Shown: positions 25,666 to 33,589 of the stretch, one piece after another
Numbering within the stretch: position 1 is the first letter of the stretch
Layout of the letters: every line of letters begins with the position of its first letter
NCBI GenBank assembly: GCA_903831255.1
Contig: CAIKWZ010000071.1
Coordinates: forward strand, 1-55,451
DNA length: 55,451 nucleotides
Origin: an uncultured Alphaproteobacteria bacterium
Lineage (GTDB): Bacteria > Pseudomonadota > Alphaproteobacteria > Caulobacterales > Hyphomonadaceae
Direction: 5' to 3'
The notes under the pieces: generated by a model
Database searches by the model: none
Seen by the model: only the letters and a program-made list of their open reading frames with translations
What the model was told of the DNA's origin: nothing
Program-made: the position numbers and the translations under genes

Positions 25666-26577
25666 TCAGGCCTCTGAGTAGCCGGCGTAGGAGTGTTTCA
25701 GCGTGGCGTGATTGAGGAGCATTTCCGCTTTCAGCCGGGTCCCGGTCTGGTCGAAAATCTGAGTTCTCACCCAATATGACTCCGTCCGACGGCTCTCCGA
25801 CAGGGCGGCGATTGATCGTCTGATGACGTAATCCTCGCCCACGAATAGCGGGCCGTCGATCATCCGGATCTCCTGATCGGCGAACAATCCTACCGCGGGG
25901 CCCTTCACCGGGAAGCGAGCTTTGGCGCTGGAGTATTCGGCGAGTACGCTCACCATTTCCAGCGGTATGATCGCCCGGCCCCACGGTGAGGCGGCGGGGT
26001 CGACGTACCAGGGCGAGGTTTCTGTGATCACCGAGAGCTTCTGGTTCAGGCTGAAGGGGTAGAGCGCACCCATATGCTGATCGGGGTCCATTCGGACCTT
26101 CTCCTCCTCGCGTCCGCTCATCCCGACCTTCAGATCTGCAAGGATTACAAGCCTCTCCGGTGGGCGAAGGCCCGCCAGTCTCTCTTCAAGGAGCGTGGGG
26201 CCGTGGTCAGGACCGATGGTGGCGCTGGCCTCGAGAACCGGCGTGCCGTCCGCCTTCTCCGCCCAGACACGCGTTCGGGTCGCTCCCTGGGGCGGGGTTT
26301 CTGCGAAGGCGCGAACCTCTTCCCCCTCGACGACCATGTTTTGGTAGTGAGCCGAGATGCAGCCCCGCTCGAACCAGACCTGCCCGAATATGCGGTGCAG
26401 AAGGGGCGGGAAGAGACTGAAATGCGTCGGCCCTTCAATGGGGCCGGCCCGAAAGCCGAGCTTTTCGGCCATGGCGTCATCATGAATGGAGGTGTGTCCG
26501 CCGTATTCCTGATCGGCGAGCATCTGACGGGGGCTTCGCAGCGGGCCTGAGAGAATGAGGGGTGTTGCGAAGGTCAA
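25666..26577 (-). CDS. MaoC-like hotdog-fold protein
   Basis: A 303-residue protein I place, with moderate confidence, in the MaoC/FAS1-dehydratase hotdog superfamily. The stretch GFRAGPIEGPTHFSLFPPLL followed by SAHYQNMVVEGEEVRAFAE is the usual glycine-rich helix and strand of a hotdog domain, and a second hotdog-like half (FADQEIRMIDGPLFVGEDYV) follows. The hydratase 2 Asp/His motif seen in the protein at 9501 is not evident, so catalysis is uncertain. It is a single gene on the minus strand, divergent from the FrnE-like gene. Confidence 0.6.
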   Translation of the reverse strand: MTFATPLILSGPLRSPRQMLADQEYGGHTSIHDDAMAEKLGFRAGPIEGPTHFSLFPPLLHRIFGQVWFERGCISAHYQNMVVEGEEVRAFAETPPQGATRTRVWAEKADGTPVLEASATIGPDHGPTLLEERLAGLRPPERLVILADLKVGMSGREEEKVRMDPDQHMGALYPFSLNQKLSVITETSPWYVDPAASPWGRAIIPLEMVSVLAEYSSAKARFPVKGPAVGLFADQEIRMIDGPLFVGEDYVIRRSIAALSESRRTESYWVRTQIFDQTGTRLKAEMLLNHATLKHSYAGYSEA

Positions 26578-26758
26578 GGCAGGATCTCCGTCCAGAGCAG
26601 ACCTGAGCCGTTCCTCGCGCGTGCGTCAGCTCAGGGACACGAAGGCTAACGCGCCCGCACGGCAGGTCAATCTCGCACCCTGATCCCCGCTCTGGTCACG
26701 ATCGCTCACGCCTTTCGGCGATGGAGCGAAGGGTGTAGGACTGCCCCCGGTATGGCGA

Positions 26759-26779
26759 CGGCCCCGATCCGTGGGGCCG
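26759..26779 (+). terminator. CGGCCCC hairpin in the leader of the FrnE-like gene
   Basis: Perfect 7-bp GC stem (CGGCCCC, 7-base loop, GGGGCCG) followed by GGGCTTTCTC, ending about 30 bases before the start codon of the downstream gene. It has the shape of an intrinsic terminator yet no plus-strand gene precedes it, so it may attenuate the downstream gene or end a short RNA. Confidence 0.4.
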
Positions 26780-26809
26780 GGGCTTTCTCGTATCCGACAG
26801 GACAGGTCC

Positions 26810-27490
26810 ATGGCGACGCCTCTTCGAATCGATTTCGTTTCCGATATCGCCTGTCCCTGGTGCGTGATCGGACTTCGCGCCCTCAGTCAGGCGCTCGAAA
26901 GCCTGGGCGACGAAGCGGACATCGAGCTTGTCTTCCAGCCTTTTGAGCTCAATCCGACCATGCCCGCCGAGGGGCAGAACATTACCGAGCATGTCCGTAT
27001 GAAGTACGGCTCCTCTCCCGAGAAGTCGGCGGCCTCCCGGGAGGCGATCCGCTCCAGCGGCGAGGCGCTGGGATTTGCTTTCAATTACGGGCCGTCCAGC
27101 CGTATCTGGAACACGTTCGACGCCCATCGTCTTCTTCACTGGGCTCACGGCGAAGGCCGCCAGAGAGAGCTCAAGGAGGCGCTGTTCGTCGCGAACTTCA
27201 CCGACGGACTATGCGTCAGCGATCATGAGGTTCTGGTTCGTGCGGCGACGGAGGCCGGCCTTGATGAGCGCCAGGCGCGGGCGATCCTCCGGTCGGGGGC
27301 CTATGCCGACGAGGTCAGGCGCGATGAGGAAATCTGGCGGAGCCGCGGGATCAACGCCGTGCCTGCAGTGGTGTTCGACGAACGCTGGATGATCCAGGGC
27401 GGTCAGCCAAGCGAAGTGTTCCTTGATGCAATCCGCAAGATCATCGTTGCGAAGTCTGCCGCCCAGAGATCGGCCGTCGAGGGCGCGTAA
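26810..27490 (+). CDS. FrnE-like DsbA-family oxidoreductase
   Basis: 226 residues, thioredoxin fold with an inserted helical domain. The active site is ACPWC with cysteines at 15 and 18, immediately after the first strand (RIDFVSDI), and the cis-proline segment is NAVPAVVF. There is no signal peptide, so it is cytoplasmic, as are the FrnE proteins that act on disulfides under oxidative stress or in polyketide pathways. ATG 26810 gives the family-like start; the frame opens further to a GTG at 26771 inside the hairpin. Ribosome-binding site is weak (ACAGG). Confidence 0.87.
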   Translation: MATPLRIDFVSDIACPWCVIGLRALSQALESLGDEADIELVFQPFELNPTMPAEGQNITEHVRMKYGSSPEKSAASREAIRSSGEALGFAFNYGPSSRIWNTFDAHRLLHWAHGEGRQRELKEALFVANFTDGLCVSDHEVLVRAATEAGLDERQARAILRSGAYADEVRRDEEIWRSRGINAVPAVVFDERWMIQGGQPSEVFLDAIRKIIVAKSAAQRSAVEGA

Positions 27491-27500
27491 GCGGTTCTTT

Positions 27501-27542
27501 GCGTCAGGCCTGACGCCGGCAGAGCCTGCTGGCTCCGCCGGC
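27501..27542. terminator. 16-nt palindrome plus long hairpin between convergent genes
   Basis: GCGTCAGGCCTGACGC (27501-27516) is a perfect palindrome. It overlaps a second structure, GCCGGC-a-GAGCC-tgct-GGCTC-c-GCCGGC (27515-27542), an 11-bp stem with one mismatch and a tetraloop. It fills the gap between the converging FrnE-like and SRPBCC genes and looks like a bidirectional terminator. Confidence 0.55.
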
Positions 27543-27552
27543 GGGGCCTGTC

Positions 27553-28071
27553 TTACTTCGCTTCGGCGATCGCCTTCATGTTACGAAGAGCCCCTTCGAA
27601 CTGGGTCTTGCGCCTTGCGACGTCCGCATCCTTGGCCGCCTTGTCGGCGAGATTCGAGACGTCATACATCAGCGTGTAGAGAATTTTCGAGGACGTCGCT
27701 GAGACCGGCCGGGCCTCCAGGAAGCCGTGATAGAGGTCGTAGAATTTCCCTTCCTTCGCCGGCTGCGTGTAGCCGTAGGACAGCGGGGTCTGAGCTGTCA
27801 GAACCTCGATCACCGCTCCATTGGCGATCGAGCGCACGGTGCCGATGCCGCCATCGCCGCTGGTGACCGAGCAGGGCACTGTTCTCGGAGGCGGCGCGAT
27901 CCAGGTTCCCAGATCGCAATAGCCTCCCACCTTGGCCCAGACATCGGCGGCCGGCTTGGCGACCTCGATCTCCATCTTGATGGTGACATATTCCGGTTCC
28001 GCCCATGCGGCGCCTGCGCCGAGGAGACATGCCGCCGTGATGACGGCGGCGGTGCGCTTGAGATGAGACAT
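27553..28071 (-). CDS. exported SRPBCC (START-like) family protein
   Basis: 172 residues with a signal peptide (about 1-25, cleavage after AWA). The rest matches the SRPBCC/polyketide-cyclase helix-grip fold: IEVAKPAADVWAKVGGYCDLGTW at the start of the fold and a long C-terminal helix (ADVARRKTQFEGALRNMKAIAE). Such proteins bind hydrophobic ligands in a deep pocket; most are not enzymes. Export to the periplasm is less common for the family. Single gene; ligand unknown. Confidence 0.8.
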   Translation of the reverse strand: MSHLKRTAAVITAACLLGAGAAWAEPEYVTIKMEIEVAKPAADVWAKVGGYCDLGTWIAPPPRTVPCSVTSGDGGIGTVRSIANGAVIEVLTAQTPLSYGYTQPAKEGKFYDLYHGFLEARPVSATSSKILYTLMYDVSNLADKAAKDADVARRKTQFEGALRNMKAIAEAK

Positions 28072-28131
28072 GGTCTTTCCTCCCTTGTCCGCCCTTATGG
28101 CGGGTTGTCCTTATGGCTGTGAGGCCTTCTC

Positions 28132-28158
28132 GAAGGTCCTGCGGTCGCCAGGACCTTC
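28132..28158. repeat. perfect 10-bp inverted repeat upstream of the SRPBCC gene
   Basis: GAAGGTCCTG, seven-base loop, CAGGACCTTC, 60 bases upstream of the SRPBCC start and 106 bases from the tRNA-Gly remnant. No U-tract on either strand. It may be the old terminator of the tRNA transcript, an operator, or a structured leader. Confidence 0.4.
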
Positions 28159-28263
28159 AGCTAGAGGCGATTGCTCCGGGAACGTCAACCGCCGGAGGCG
28201 CGGCGGGCGCAGTCGCCCTCAGCCTGCGGGCAGGCGCTGACGGTCGGAGATCATGAGAGGAGA

Positions 28264-28310
28264 CTGGAGCGGGTCGTCCGAATCGAACCGACGTATTCCG
28301 CTTTGAAGGC
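28264..28310 (-). repeat. tRNA-Gly 3'-half remnant, candidate left attachment site
   Basis: 47 bases matching 33589-33635 at 43 positions, including the CCA end, the acceptor and T-arm and the 3' half of the anticodon arm. The 5' half of a tRNA does not follow. One T-stem pair is broken, and the anticodon bases read TCA rather than TCC, so it is not a working tRNA. Confidence 0.8.
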
Positions 28311-28663
28311 CGGCGTCATTGACTTGGGATCAACAGCTTAGGTTCAAACGGCGGCCCTTTCCGCCCTGCCATTAATCAATGGCATATCGGGCGAGTTCGA
28401 ACGTTTCAAACGGCCTCGAGAGGGCGATTTGGGTCGTTTAATTCCGTCTGGCGGCAAGGGCGACGAGGGCGGTTGTCGTTCGATTGTTGCCTAAGGTCAG
28501 AATACCCCCCGACTCCTGACAGTCAGGGTTCACATTACGAATTCACGTCTTGGGGCCCAAAATGCCGCCTGACCCTTTTGCCGGTCACGGCATTCGCGAA
28601 AACTGTCGTTTGCGAGAGACGCGCGGAACTTTGCTGCGTACCTCTTGAAAGCGTACACGTCAG
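28311..28663. other. gene-free left end of the island
   Basis: No supported gene in these 353 bases. Composition is less GC-rich than the flanks. It holds the double hairpin at 28350-28384 and, further right, GCGTAC direct repeats (28636-28641 and 28651-28656) just upstream of the antitoxin promoter. Confidence 0.5.
28350..28384. repeat. two adjacent perfect hairpins near the island end
   Basis: GGCGG-N6-CCGCC (28350-28365) is followed after one base by TGCCATT-AATC-AATGGCA (28367-28384), a 7-bp stem with a tetraloop. They sit 40-74 bases inside the tRNA remnant. A recombination or protein-binding site, or a terminator pair, are possible readings. Confidence 0.5.
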
Positions 28664-28706
28664 TTGAAATCTTAACTGGCTCTGGTGTATGCTTTGAAGG
28701 CGTACA
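28664..28706 (+). promoter_or_regulatory. promoter and operator of the toxin-antitoxin operon
   Basis: TTGAAA (28664-28669), 18-base spacer, TATGCT (28688-28693) form a housekeeping-type promoter 34 bases before the antitoxin start. The imperfect inverted repeat TGTATGC-N7-GCGTACA (28686-28706) overlaps the -10 box, and further GCGTAC copies lie at 28636 and 28651. That layout fits autorepression by the ribbon-helix-helix antitoxin. Confidence 0.55.
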
Positions 28707-28726
28707 GATTTAAAAGGTGGCCTACG

Positions 28727-29044
28727 ATGCCAAGGCCAGTGAAAGACGACTCGCAACGGATGGCGCTCCGCCCGCGTGCGGCTGACAAGGCGCGCCTGGT
28801 GCGAGCTGCGGCGTTGAAGCAAACCGACCTGACGAAATTCGTCATGCGTGCTGCTCTTGAGGCGGCCGATGAGGTGATTGCGGCGTCTGAACGGGTAGCG
28901 CTGTCGGAGCGCGACACGCAACTCATGATGACGCTTCTGGATGATCCGCCTGAACCCAATGCGCGGCTTCTGTCGGCGGCCAAGGCTTTGCGGCCGCGCG
29001 CCGTTCGTTTGAAGCGGGGTCGGGGAGAGGTTGAACCAGCGTGA
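28727..29044 (+). CDS. DUF1778 (TacA-like) antitoxin
   Basis: 105 residues. A DUF1778 antitoxin with an N-terminal ribbon-helix-helix DNA-binding domain (about 8-50, ADKARLVRAAALKQTDLTKF) and a C-terminal toxin-binding tail containing LSERDTQLMMTLLDDPPEPN, the typical family ending. It should neutralise the GNAT toxin encoded immediately after it and repress its own promoter. ATG 28727 has AAAAGGTGG upstream. Stop codon overlaps the toxin start as GTGA. Confidence 0.9.
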   Translation: MPRPVKDDSQRMALRPRAADKARLVRAAALKQTDLTKFVMRAALEAADEVIAASERVALSERDTQLMMTLLDDPPEPNARLLSAAKALRPRAVRLKRGRGEVEPA

Positions 29045-29574
29045 GCCTTCCTGAGTGGCAGGAGGAGGCGGTCGCAAAGCACCACGACCGAAAGAGCTTC
29101 GATTGCGGCGACGTCGACCTCAACAACTATCTCGCCAAACATGCGCGACAGGCTCACGAGGCGGGCGGGGCGAAAACCTATGTCGCTGTTGCGACGGCAT
29201 CATCCCAAACGGTACTGGGCTATTACACTCTCGCGCCCGGTGCGCTGGCCTATGCGGAGACGCCGGAGACCGTTCGACGCGGGCTGGCGCGCCATGTTGT
29301 GCCAGTGTTCCGGCTCGCGCGGCTCGCTACGCAGCTCGGCTTGCGGGGGCAGGGCCTCGGCGGGCAATTGCTGTTGGCGGCGGGCGAGCGCTGTCTCCTT
29401 GCGGCGCAAAGCGTCGGCGGCGTTGGCTTGCTCATCGACGCTAAGGGCGAACGGGCGGCTGCCTGGTATGAATCCTATGGCGCCATCCGCCTCGAAGACC
29501 GGCCGCTCTCGCTGATACTGCCGTTTGCAACCGTAGCAGCTGCGTTTAAGGCCGCTGAAACAGGCCAGCAGTAG
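29041..29574 (+). CDS. GNAT-family toxin (TacT-like)
   Basis: 177 residues from GTG 29041, coupled to the antitoxin by a 4-base overlap. An acetyltransferase of the TacT/AtaT type, which blocks translation by acetylating the amino group of charged tRNAs. The family start HDRKSFDCGDVDLNNYLAKHA is followed by the acetyl-CoA loop GLRGQGLGGQLL and the segment AAWYESYGA, with Tyr143 close to the catalytic tyrosine of TacT (Tyr140). It appears intact. The island holding it is inserted at a tRNA-Gly gene, and glycyl-tRNA is a known target of several members; that link is speculative. Confidence 0.92.
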   Translation: MSLPEWQEEAVAKHHDRKSFDCGDVDLNNYLAKHARQAHEAGGAKTYVAVATASSQTVLGYYTLAPGALAYAETPETVRRGLARHVVPVFRLARLATQLGLRGQGLGGQLLLAAGERCLLAAQSVGGVGLLIDAKGERAAAWYESYGAIRLEDRPLSLILPFATVAAAFKAAETGQQ

Positions 29575-29703
29575 GAAAGCTGTAGGGGCAAATGTTAGTC
29601 AGATTCCGGCCGGTCCCCTACCAGGTTACGAGTGCACCTTATGGGGGGCGCTGCCATTGATGATATTGCGGAGGACGGTGTCGAACAGCTTCGAGGTCGC
29701 GGG

Positions 29704-30807
29704 CTACGCCAGCCCAAGGAACGTCCGCAGACGTTCAAGTTCTTCGTCGAGCGCTCGCTTGAACCGCGGATCTTGGGGCGGCTTGCCGGACACGTAGCCG
29801 AGCTGGGACTGCAGCTGGTTGTCAGTTACAGCGAGGTTCCCCCAACCAATAACGGCGTCGCGCCACAAAAGCGGCAGGGCATAATATCCGCGTACCCGCT
29901 TGGCCGCCGGTACATAGGCCTCGAAGCGGTAGGCCCAGCCCCATAGTGTTTCGAAGCGGCGGCGGTCCCAGACGATCGGATCGAACGGCGCAAGGAGGCG
30001 CACTTCGCCTTCTGAGACGTCAACGGAGCTCCATCGCCTGGCGCTCGGGTTTTCGTTGGCCGGCCAATACCAACGCGTGCCATCGATTTCGGCGGACTGC
30101 AGTCGCGTTCGCGAACGTTGAATAGCAGCGCGACAATCATTTGCCCATTGAGGGGCGCCGCTGCGGAGCCGGCCCACAAGCTCCGCCAACGATCGCTCAG
30201 GCAACGGCGCATACTTCTTGACGACAACGTCCACGAGCATGTCCATCGCGATTTGCGGGTCCACTGGGGGCGGTGTGGCTTCGCGCGCCGCGTAGAGACG
30301 CGTGCCGCTCGCGCGACCGGCTATTCGTACCAGTCCGCGGTAGTGCATTTGGTCCAGCAGCTGAGTGCTTGCGTTGGTCGGGCCGCCAAACCAATTCCGT
30401 GCTTTTCCATGTTGGAATTGTGCGTCGACGTCGTGTGGGTGCACGACCCCTCGTTCGCGCACAAACGCCAGTACGGCGGCCGCTTTGTCTTCATGAGATT
30501 TTGACCACGTTGTTCGCGGCGTGCGTGGATGCAGGAGCGCATGCGTGTCGCGCGGCAGGAATCCATAGTTGACGAAGAAGTCTTCTTCGATCGCGAGCTT
30601 TGGATAACGAAGCTCAAGGTCGCCAGCACGATAGTTGCGCACACGATGGCGGAGGATCAGATCCTGGGCGCGCGCCGGCGCGCGAATTGGATCGGCCTGG
30701 ACAAAGCCCAGGCGCTCGATCGCACGAGCCAGCGTCACGGGGCCGAACAGTGTTCGCGCTACCGTGTATTTGCGAAGTTCTGCAAGAGTGATCGGATGCC
30801 TGGTCAA
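29704..30807 (-). CDS. YcaQ-type DNA glycosylase (HTH_42 / winged-helix family)
   Basis: 367 residues from a TTG start with GGGAG seven bases upstream. The HTH_42 family includes E. coli YcaQ and Streptomyces AlkZ, glycosylases that unhook interstrand crosslinks and bulky alkyl adducts. Near residue 36, GFVQADPIRAPARAQDLIL contains the Gln-X-Asp motif of the YcaQ branch (AlkZ has Gln-X-Gln). Further family segments are FFVNYGFLPRD and the C-terminal DPIVWDRRRFETLWGWAYRFEAYVPAAKR, which I split here as LLAPFDPIVWDRRRF and YRFEAYVPAAKR. It lies tail-to-tail with the toxin gene in the island. Activity is inferred from the family. Confidence 0.85.
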   Translation of the reverse strand: MTRHPITLAELRKYTVARTLFGPVTLARAIERLGFVQADPIRAPARAQDLILRHRVRNYRAGDLELRYPKLAIEEDFFVNYGFLPRDTHALLHPRTPRTTWSKSHEDKAAAVLAFVRERGVVHPHDVDAQFQHGKARNWFGGPTNASTQLLDQMHYRGLVRIAGRASGTRLYAAREATPPPVDPQIAMDMLVDVVVKKYAPLPERSLAELVGRLRSGAPQWANDCRAAIQRSRTRLQSAEIDGTRWYWPANENPSARRWSSVDVSEGEVRLLAPFDPIVWDRRRFETLWGWAYRFEAYVPAAKRVRGYYALPLLWRDAVIGWGNLAVTDNQLQSQLGYVSGKPPQDPRFKRALDEELERLRTFLGLA

Positions 30808-30943
30808 GATAGTCTCCCACTAATCCTCGCGACCCCTTTTGTCTCCGCTTGGCAGTTTCCGAATGACGCTTTTTGGGCGAAGACCCGCTGGGTCGGCTGG
30901 GGCAGGATGACTGGCGGATCTTGAGCGACCTTGCCGTTATCCG

Positions 30944-30969
30944 CCTCGTCCGGCCATGGTCGGACGAGG
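30944..30969 (-). terminator. 9-bp hairpin after the TonB receptor gene
   Basis: CCTCGTCCG, eight-base loop, CGGACGAGG: a perfect stem 34 bases after the receptor stop codon on the minus strand and upstream of the glycosylase gene. A strong stem without U-tract. Confidence 0.45.
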
Positions 30970-31002
30970 GGGCCAATAGCTGCCGTGATCCGAGGTGTCG
31001 GG

Positions 31003-33216
31003 CTATCGCGTTGCTCGCATTGAAACGCCCCACAGGATCGGCTGGGATCGGAAAGTGTCATACCCGATGAACCCATAACCGGAGAGCGCGTAGTCCTCGT
31101 TCGTCAGATTGCGCGCCCACAGGGAGAGTTCGGTCCGTCTATCCAGCACCAGGCGCGCGGTGGCGTCGACCAGCGTAAGCGGGTCCTGCCTGCGATCGTC
31201 CCGGCCTTCGGCATCGAGATAGTACGCGGTCTGGTGCTTGGCGAAGATTTCCAGCGACGCCGCCATTTCGGCGCCCAGCTTCCATTCCTGCTTGACCCCC
31301 AGCGTCGCCGACAGGCGGGAGGCGAATGGCAGAGGCTTGCCATTGAAAATCGCGGTGTTGGCGCTTGCACCGGTCCGCTGCTCGATCTCGCTGTCGAGGG
31401 CCACGACGCCGCTGGTGATGTTCAGACCCTCCAACGGCCGCCATCTGGCGGAAACATCCAAGCCCGTCACCGTCGCCGCATCGAGATTCGCCAGCGAGTT
31501 GGAAGTGATCGAACCGCCACCCGGCAGCGGAAACGCCACAAATATCCTGGCCTGCGGATGGCTGTAGTCCTGCAAGAACGCTATGGCATCGAAGCTCAGC
31601 GCCTTGTCCAGCGAGCCCTTCAGGCCGACCTCATAGGCGTCTACGGATTCGGCCCCGAACAGACCTTCATCCTGATAGTGGGTGACGTTGTTGGCCACCT
31701 CGCCATTGAAACCGCCGCTCTTGTAGCCCTGACCGAGGGAGGCGTAGGCTAACAGATTGTCGCCGATGCGGTGACGCAGCGCCGCCATGCCTGTGAAGCG
31801 ATCCTCGTCGATGGTGTTGGCGCCCTGCGCGAGGCCCGCGCCCGAGCGGTTGTTCAGCGCACGGACCCCATCGGCATAGATGTGTTTGCCAAATCCTTGG
31901 CCGTCGATGCGCTCGAATGTCTGCCGCCCGCCGAGCGTCAGCGTCGTCCGCGAACCGAGATCAAAATCGACCGTCGCATAGACTGCGCCCATCCGGCGCC
32001 TCTGTTCGATATGTGTCAGCAGCGACACCGCCGGCGCCGTCGAAGCTGGCGTCGGCCCCACGCGTCCCGGTGCGCCTGGGTAGACGCATGTGCCTGCGAG
32101 CGTCACCGGATCGAGCGTTCCGCACCAGATCAGATAGTCCTGCGACAAGTCGTCTTCCGCCAGTGAGACGCCGACAAGCGTATTCCCGCCGTCCCAATCG
32201 ATGCGACCATAGAGCTCCTGGCTCAGTTGCAGATAATCGCGATTGTAGGACAGGTTCGCGATTGCTGTGGGCGTCCCGTCGAAATCAAAACCGTAGCGCT
32301 GCCGAAAACCTTCAGTCGCCGTCAGGGAGGTAATGCGCCAGGCGCCCCAGCGCGTCGTGTATTCCGCCGACAGACCCTGAAAGTCATTGTCGGTGGGGCG
32401 CACGCCATCCGCGCCGACAGATACCTGATGATCGCCCAGCACCAGCCCCGAATTGCGCGGCGCGGGGTTGACGCCGTTGTCAGCCTCTAGATGCCCGCGC
32501 ACGAGAAGTTCGCTCCCTTCGCCGAGATCGAAGGCCAGTGACGCGCGCACGCCATACTCATCGCGCACGTCGCCCGCATCCTTGGGCCCGCCTGCATTCT
32601 CCAGCGTCGCATCCTGCTTCAGGTAGCGCGCCGCGATGCGCCCGCTGACGCCCTCGGCCACCTTGCCGCTTGCCGCAGCCTGCAGATCCCAGCGATTGAA
32701 GCGGCCATACGATGCATCCGCATAGGCTTCGAAATCGTTCGTCGGCCGCTCCGTGATGAAGTTGATCGAGCCGCTCGATGCGTTTCGCCCCTGGACCGTT
32801 CCCTGCGGCCCCTTCAGTACTTCGACACGGGCGAGATCATAAGCCAGCAGACTGGCCTGAACATTGGTTTGCAGGAAGACGCCATCGACGTGCACGGCGG
32901 CTCCGCTCGGCGTCAGCGCCTGGTGATCCACGGCGCCAACGCCGCGGATCTGGAACGTGGCCTGCGAGCCATTCGAGATCGCCACCTGTACGCCCGCGAG
33001 GCGCATCACGATATCTTCTGCGCCATCCACGGCGACAAGCTCTTCCCGTGACAGGACAACGACGCTCTGTGCCAGATCATTCGCCAGGGCGGGCTCTCGT
33101 GTCGCCGTCACGATGACGCGATCGCTCGGAGATGGAAGCTGCGCGAAGGCGGACGGCCCCGCGCACACGGACACCACAATACCCAGACGACAAATTGAGG
33201 CACTCGTCAGCATCAT
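31003..33216 (-). CDS. TonB-dependent outer-membrane receptor
   Basis: 737 residues. A signal peptide (about 1-25, ending AFA) precedes a TonB-box-like segment (DRVIVTATREP), the plug domain with GVQVAISNGSQATFQIRGVG and VEVLKGPQGTVQGRNASSG, and a 22-strand-type barrel ending in LWARNLTNEDYALSGYG and a final beta strand that stops at Arg rather than the usual Phe. Such receptors import siderophores, B12, sugars or other large ligands using TonB energy. No siderophore, cobalamin or sugar genes are nearby, so the ligand is unknown. It is the largest cargo gene of the island, has two adjacent start codons and stands alone. Confidence 0.9.
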   Translation of the reverse strand: MMLTSASICRLGIVVSVCAGPSAFAQLPSPSDRVIVTATREPALANDLAQSVVVLSREELVAVDGAEDIVMRLAGVQVAISNGSQATFQIRGVGAVDHQALTPSGAAVHVDGVFLQTNVQASLLAYDLARVEVLKGPQGTVQGRNASSGSINFITERPTNDFEAYADASYGRFNRWDLQAAASGKVAEGVSGRIAARYLKQDATLENAGGPKDAGDVRDEYGVRASLAFDLGEGSELLVRGHLEADNGVNPAPRNSGLVLGDHQVSVGADGVRPTDNDFQGLSAEYTTRWGAWRITSLTATEGFRQRYGFDFDGTPTAIANLSYNRDYLQLSQELYGRIDWDGGNTLVGVSLAEDDLSQDYLIWCGTLDPVTLAGTCVYPGAPGRVGPTPASTAPAVSLLTHIEQRRRMGAVYATVDFDLGSRTTLTLGGRQTFERIDGQGFGKHIYADGVRALNNRSGAGLAQGANTIDEDRFTGMAALRHRIGDNLLAYASLGQGYKSGGFNGEVANNVTHYQDEGLFGAESVDAYEVGLKGSLDKALSFDAIAFLQDYSHPQARIFVAFPLPGGGSITSNSLANLDAATVTGLDVSARWRPLEGLNITSGVVALDSEIEQRTGASANTAIFNGKPLPFASRLSATLGVKQEWKLGAEMAASLEIFAKHQTAYYLDAEGRDDRRQDPLTLVDATARLVLDRRTELSLWARNLTNEDYALSGYGFIGYDTFRSQPILWGVSMRATR

Positions 33217-33588
33217 CGATAGAAGTACTCCTACAACGAGCCGAACATGCCCGACCGACCACTCCTGAACAGCGCGCCCGGGTGCGTGGAAGTCGCCATT
33301 TCAGCGCAACGACGCGATTCCCGTCGGGCAGTTCAGTCTCCCGATCAACCTCGGTTGACCAGAATTTGCGATCCACCTCACGCGGTTGACGAAACGTCGC
33401 ATCGCGCTCCGGAGGTCCCGCGATGACCAATGACGTCAATTGGGAGATATCCCGCCGTTGAACCGGCAGGGAGCGAACGGCAGCTTTTTGTCAACTTCGG
33501 CATCGGACTTCAGCGTTGAGGGCTTGGGCCCGACGCCGCGGATTTCAAAGGTCTAGCGATGCTGCTGCAGGCTAAGTCTATGAAAAGG
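33217..33588. other. 372-bp gene-free right end of the island
   Basis: No supported gene. It should contain the receptor promoter. The interrupted repeat CCAAT-GACGTCA-ATTGG (33427-33443) lies about 210 bases upstream of the receptor start; I cannot assign it a function. No second integrase gene or fragment is visible. Confidence 0.4.
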
Positions 33589-33589
33589 C

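Noticed and set aside
28264-28384. A selenocysteine- or proline-type tRNA suggested by TCA and CTTGGGA loops
   Set aside because: The acceptor and D arms are missing and stems do not pair; the stretch is explained by the tRNA-Gly 3'-half copy.
29632-29946. Short plus-strand frame after the toxin gene
   Set aside because: Most of it is antisense to the glycosylase gene, without a ribosome-binding site or family.
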